Assembly (NCBI GenBank): GCA_945865375.1
Contig: CAMBEJ010000055.1
Coordinates: 1-32,706 of the forward strand
DNA length: 32,706 nt
Origin: Akkermansia muciniphila
GTDB taxonomy: Bacteria > Verrucomicrobiota > Verrucomicrobiia > Limisphaerales > F1-80-MAGS106
Reading direction: 5' to 3'
The notes beneath the pieces were generated by a model. The model did not search any database, was not told the DNA's origin, and saw nothing but the letters and a program-made list of their open reading frames with translations. Below, piece by piece: positions 32,203 to 32,706 of the stretch (within the stretch, counting starts at the first letter, position 1; every line of letters begins with the position of its first letter). The translations under genes and the position numbers were made by a program.

Positions 32203-32706
32203 GAGAGGGAATCGATGATCGCCGGAAATTCCTGAAGTGATTTTGGCAGCCGGTCCAGGTCAAATTCCTGAACCTGCCGCTCCAGCGCATCCGCGTAAAC
32301 CTTCAAGCCTGGCAACTCACCCTCGTTTGCCCAGATTCGTAGCCTTCCGGCAAACTGCTCAATCTCACCCATCACCTTGGTCTTGCACAACCGGGGCCAG
32401 ACGGTGGCTTGCTTCTGCCGTAATTTGGCGATCAGCTCCGGTCTTCGAGCAATCGCCTTGGGCGAGGCAGGCACTTCCAAGGCGGCCGACGGCGCTGTGT
32501 TGGAGGATAAAACAGCGATCCTCGCTTCGGATTGGCCGACAGGTTTGAGAAACCGTTCGACAGTTTCAGACTCGACCAGCTCGGTGATCGCCACGTTTGG
32601 GAGCTTGCAACAGAAGGAACTGCCTTGGCCCGGTTCGCTCACAACCGTAATCACGCCGCCCATCATTTCGGTCAGCCGCCTGGTGATCGTCAGCCCCAAG
32701 CCTGTC
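32199..32706 (-). CDS. Hybrid histidine kinase, C-terminal part (runs off window)
   Basis: The frame enters from beyond the window end. It starts with the G2 box [11 protein letters not shown] and [20 protein letters not shown], the end of the ATP-binding domain. It then continues through a variable linker to a C-terminal helical domain ([20 protein letters not shown] to the end [18 protein letters not shown]). That domain resembles the helical tail found at the end of many hybrid sensor kinases. No receiver is seen between the two. Its stop overlaps the ATG of the following receiver-kinase by 4 nt, which suggests that this kinase phosphorylates, or is wired to, the receiver encoded next. Confidence 0.8.
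   Translation of the reverse strand, partial: TGLGLTITRRLTEMMGGVITVVSEPGQGSSFCCKLPNVAITELVESETVERFLKPVGQSEARIAVLSSNTAPSAALEVPASPKAIARRPELIAKLRQKQATVWPRLCKTKVMGEIEQFAGRLRIWANEGELPGLKVYADALERQVQEFDLDRLPKSLQEFPAIIDSLS

Noticed and set aside
1..32706. CRISPR arrays, rRNA genes, complete transposases
   Set aside because: No regularly spaced repeats, rRNA-like sequence or transposase motifs were found.

Overview
The window comes from a bacterial chromosome of moderately high GC. The dominant feature is a minus-strand respiratory complex I operon (nuoB to nuoN, 21501 down to 7761). No gene identifies the organism outright. The style of the nuo genes, the histidine kinase with a 'SLDFNN' H-box, and the dispersed repeats ending in TTTGCGGTTAA suggest a Verrucomicrobiota-like lineage. 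That placement is inference from memory of similar sequences, not a database result.

Region by region. 1-1400 is a decaying accessory patch on the minus strand: a methyltransferase start cut off by a dispersed repeat, and a methyltransferase-like/HAD-like gene split by a 271-bp non-autonomous inverted-repeat element with a clean 5-bp target duplication. 1615-2302 is a RelE/ParE toxin and Phd-type antitoxin pair with a palindromic operator over the toxin start. 2630-6136 (plus) is a ribose/nucleoside salvage set: ribokinase, MFS transporter and purine nucleoside phosphorylase. 6196-7758 (plus) is a hybrid sensor protein whose phosphoacceptor His position holds Leu. It ends 2 bp from the end of nuoN.

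7761-21501 (minus) holds nuoB-C-D-E-F-G-H-I-J-K-L-M-N. nuoA is absent from its usual place at the head, and a tRNA-Gln(CTG) gene with its own promoter lies on the opposite strand between nuoE and nuoF. 21935-22483 is leuD, divergent from nuoB, followed by a 39-codon small ORF and a convergent NagB-like gene. 23600-23760 is a second copy of the repeat at the window start, so a 23.6-kb block lies between two near-identical direct repeats.

23932-30247 (minus) is a probable export cluster: MacA-like adaptor, ABC ATPase and two FtsX/MacB-type permeases, followed by a secreted CocE/S15-family hydrolase. 30494-31054 is a Uma2-family gene. 31058 to the window end (minus) is a phosphorelay locus: the tail of a hybrid kinase, then a receiver-kinase protein broken in two by an apparent 1-nt frameshift.

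Functionally the window combines core energy metabolism (NADH to quinone electron transfer), purine nucleoside and ribose salvage, leucine biosynthesis, amino-sugar metabolism, envelope export and signalling, with mobile or degenerate material at the left edge. The clearest oddities are the excisable-looking MITE, the antisense tRNA inside nuo, the missing nuoA and the two atypical kinases.
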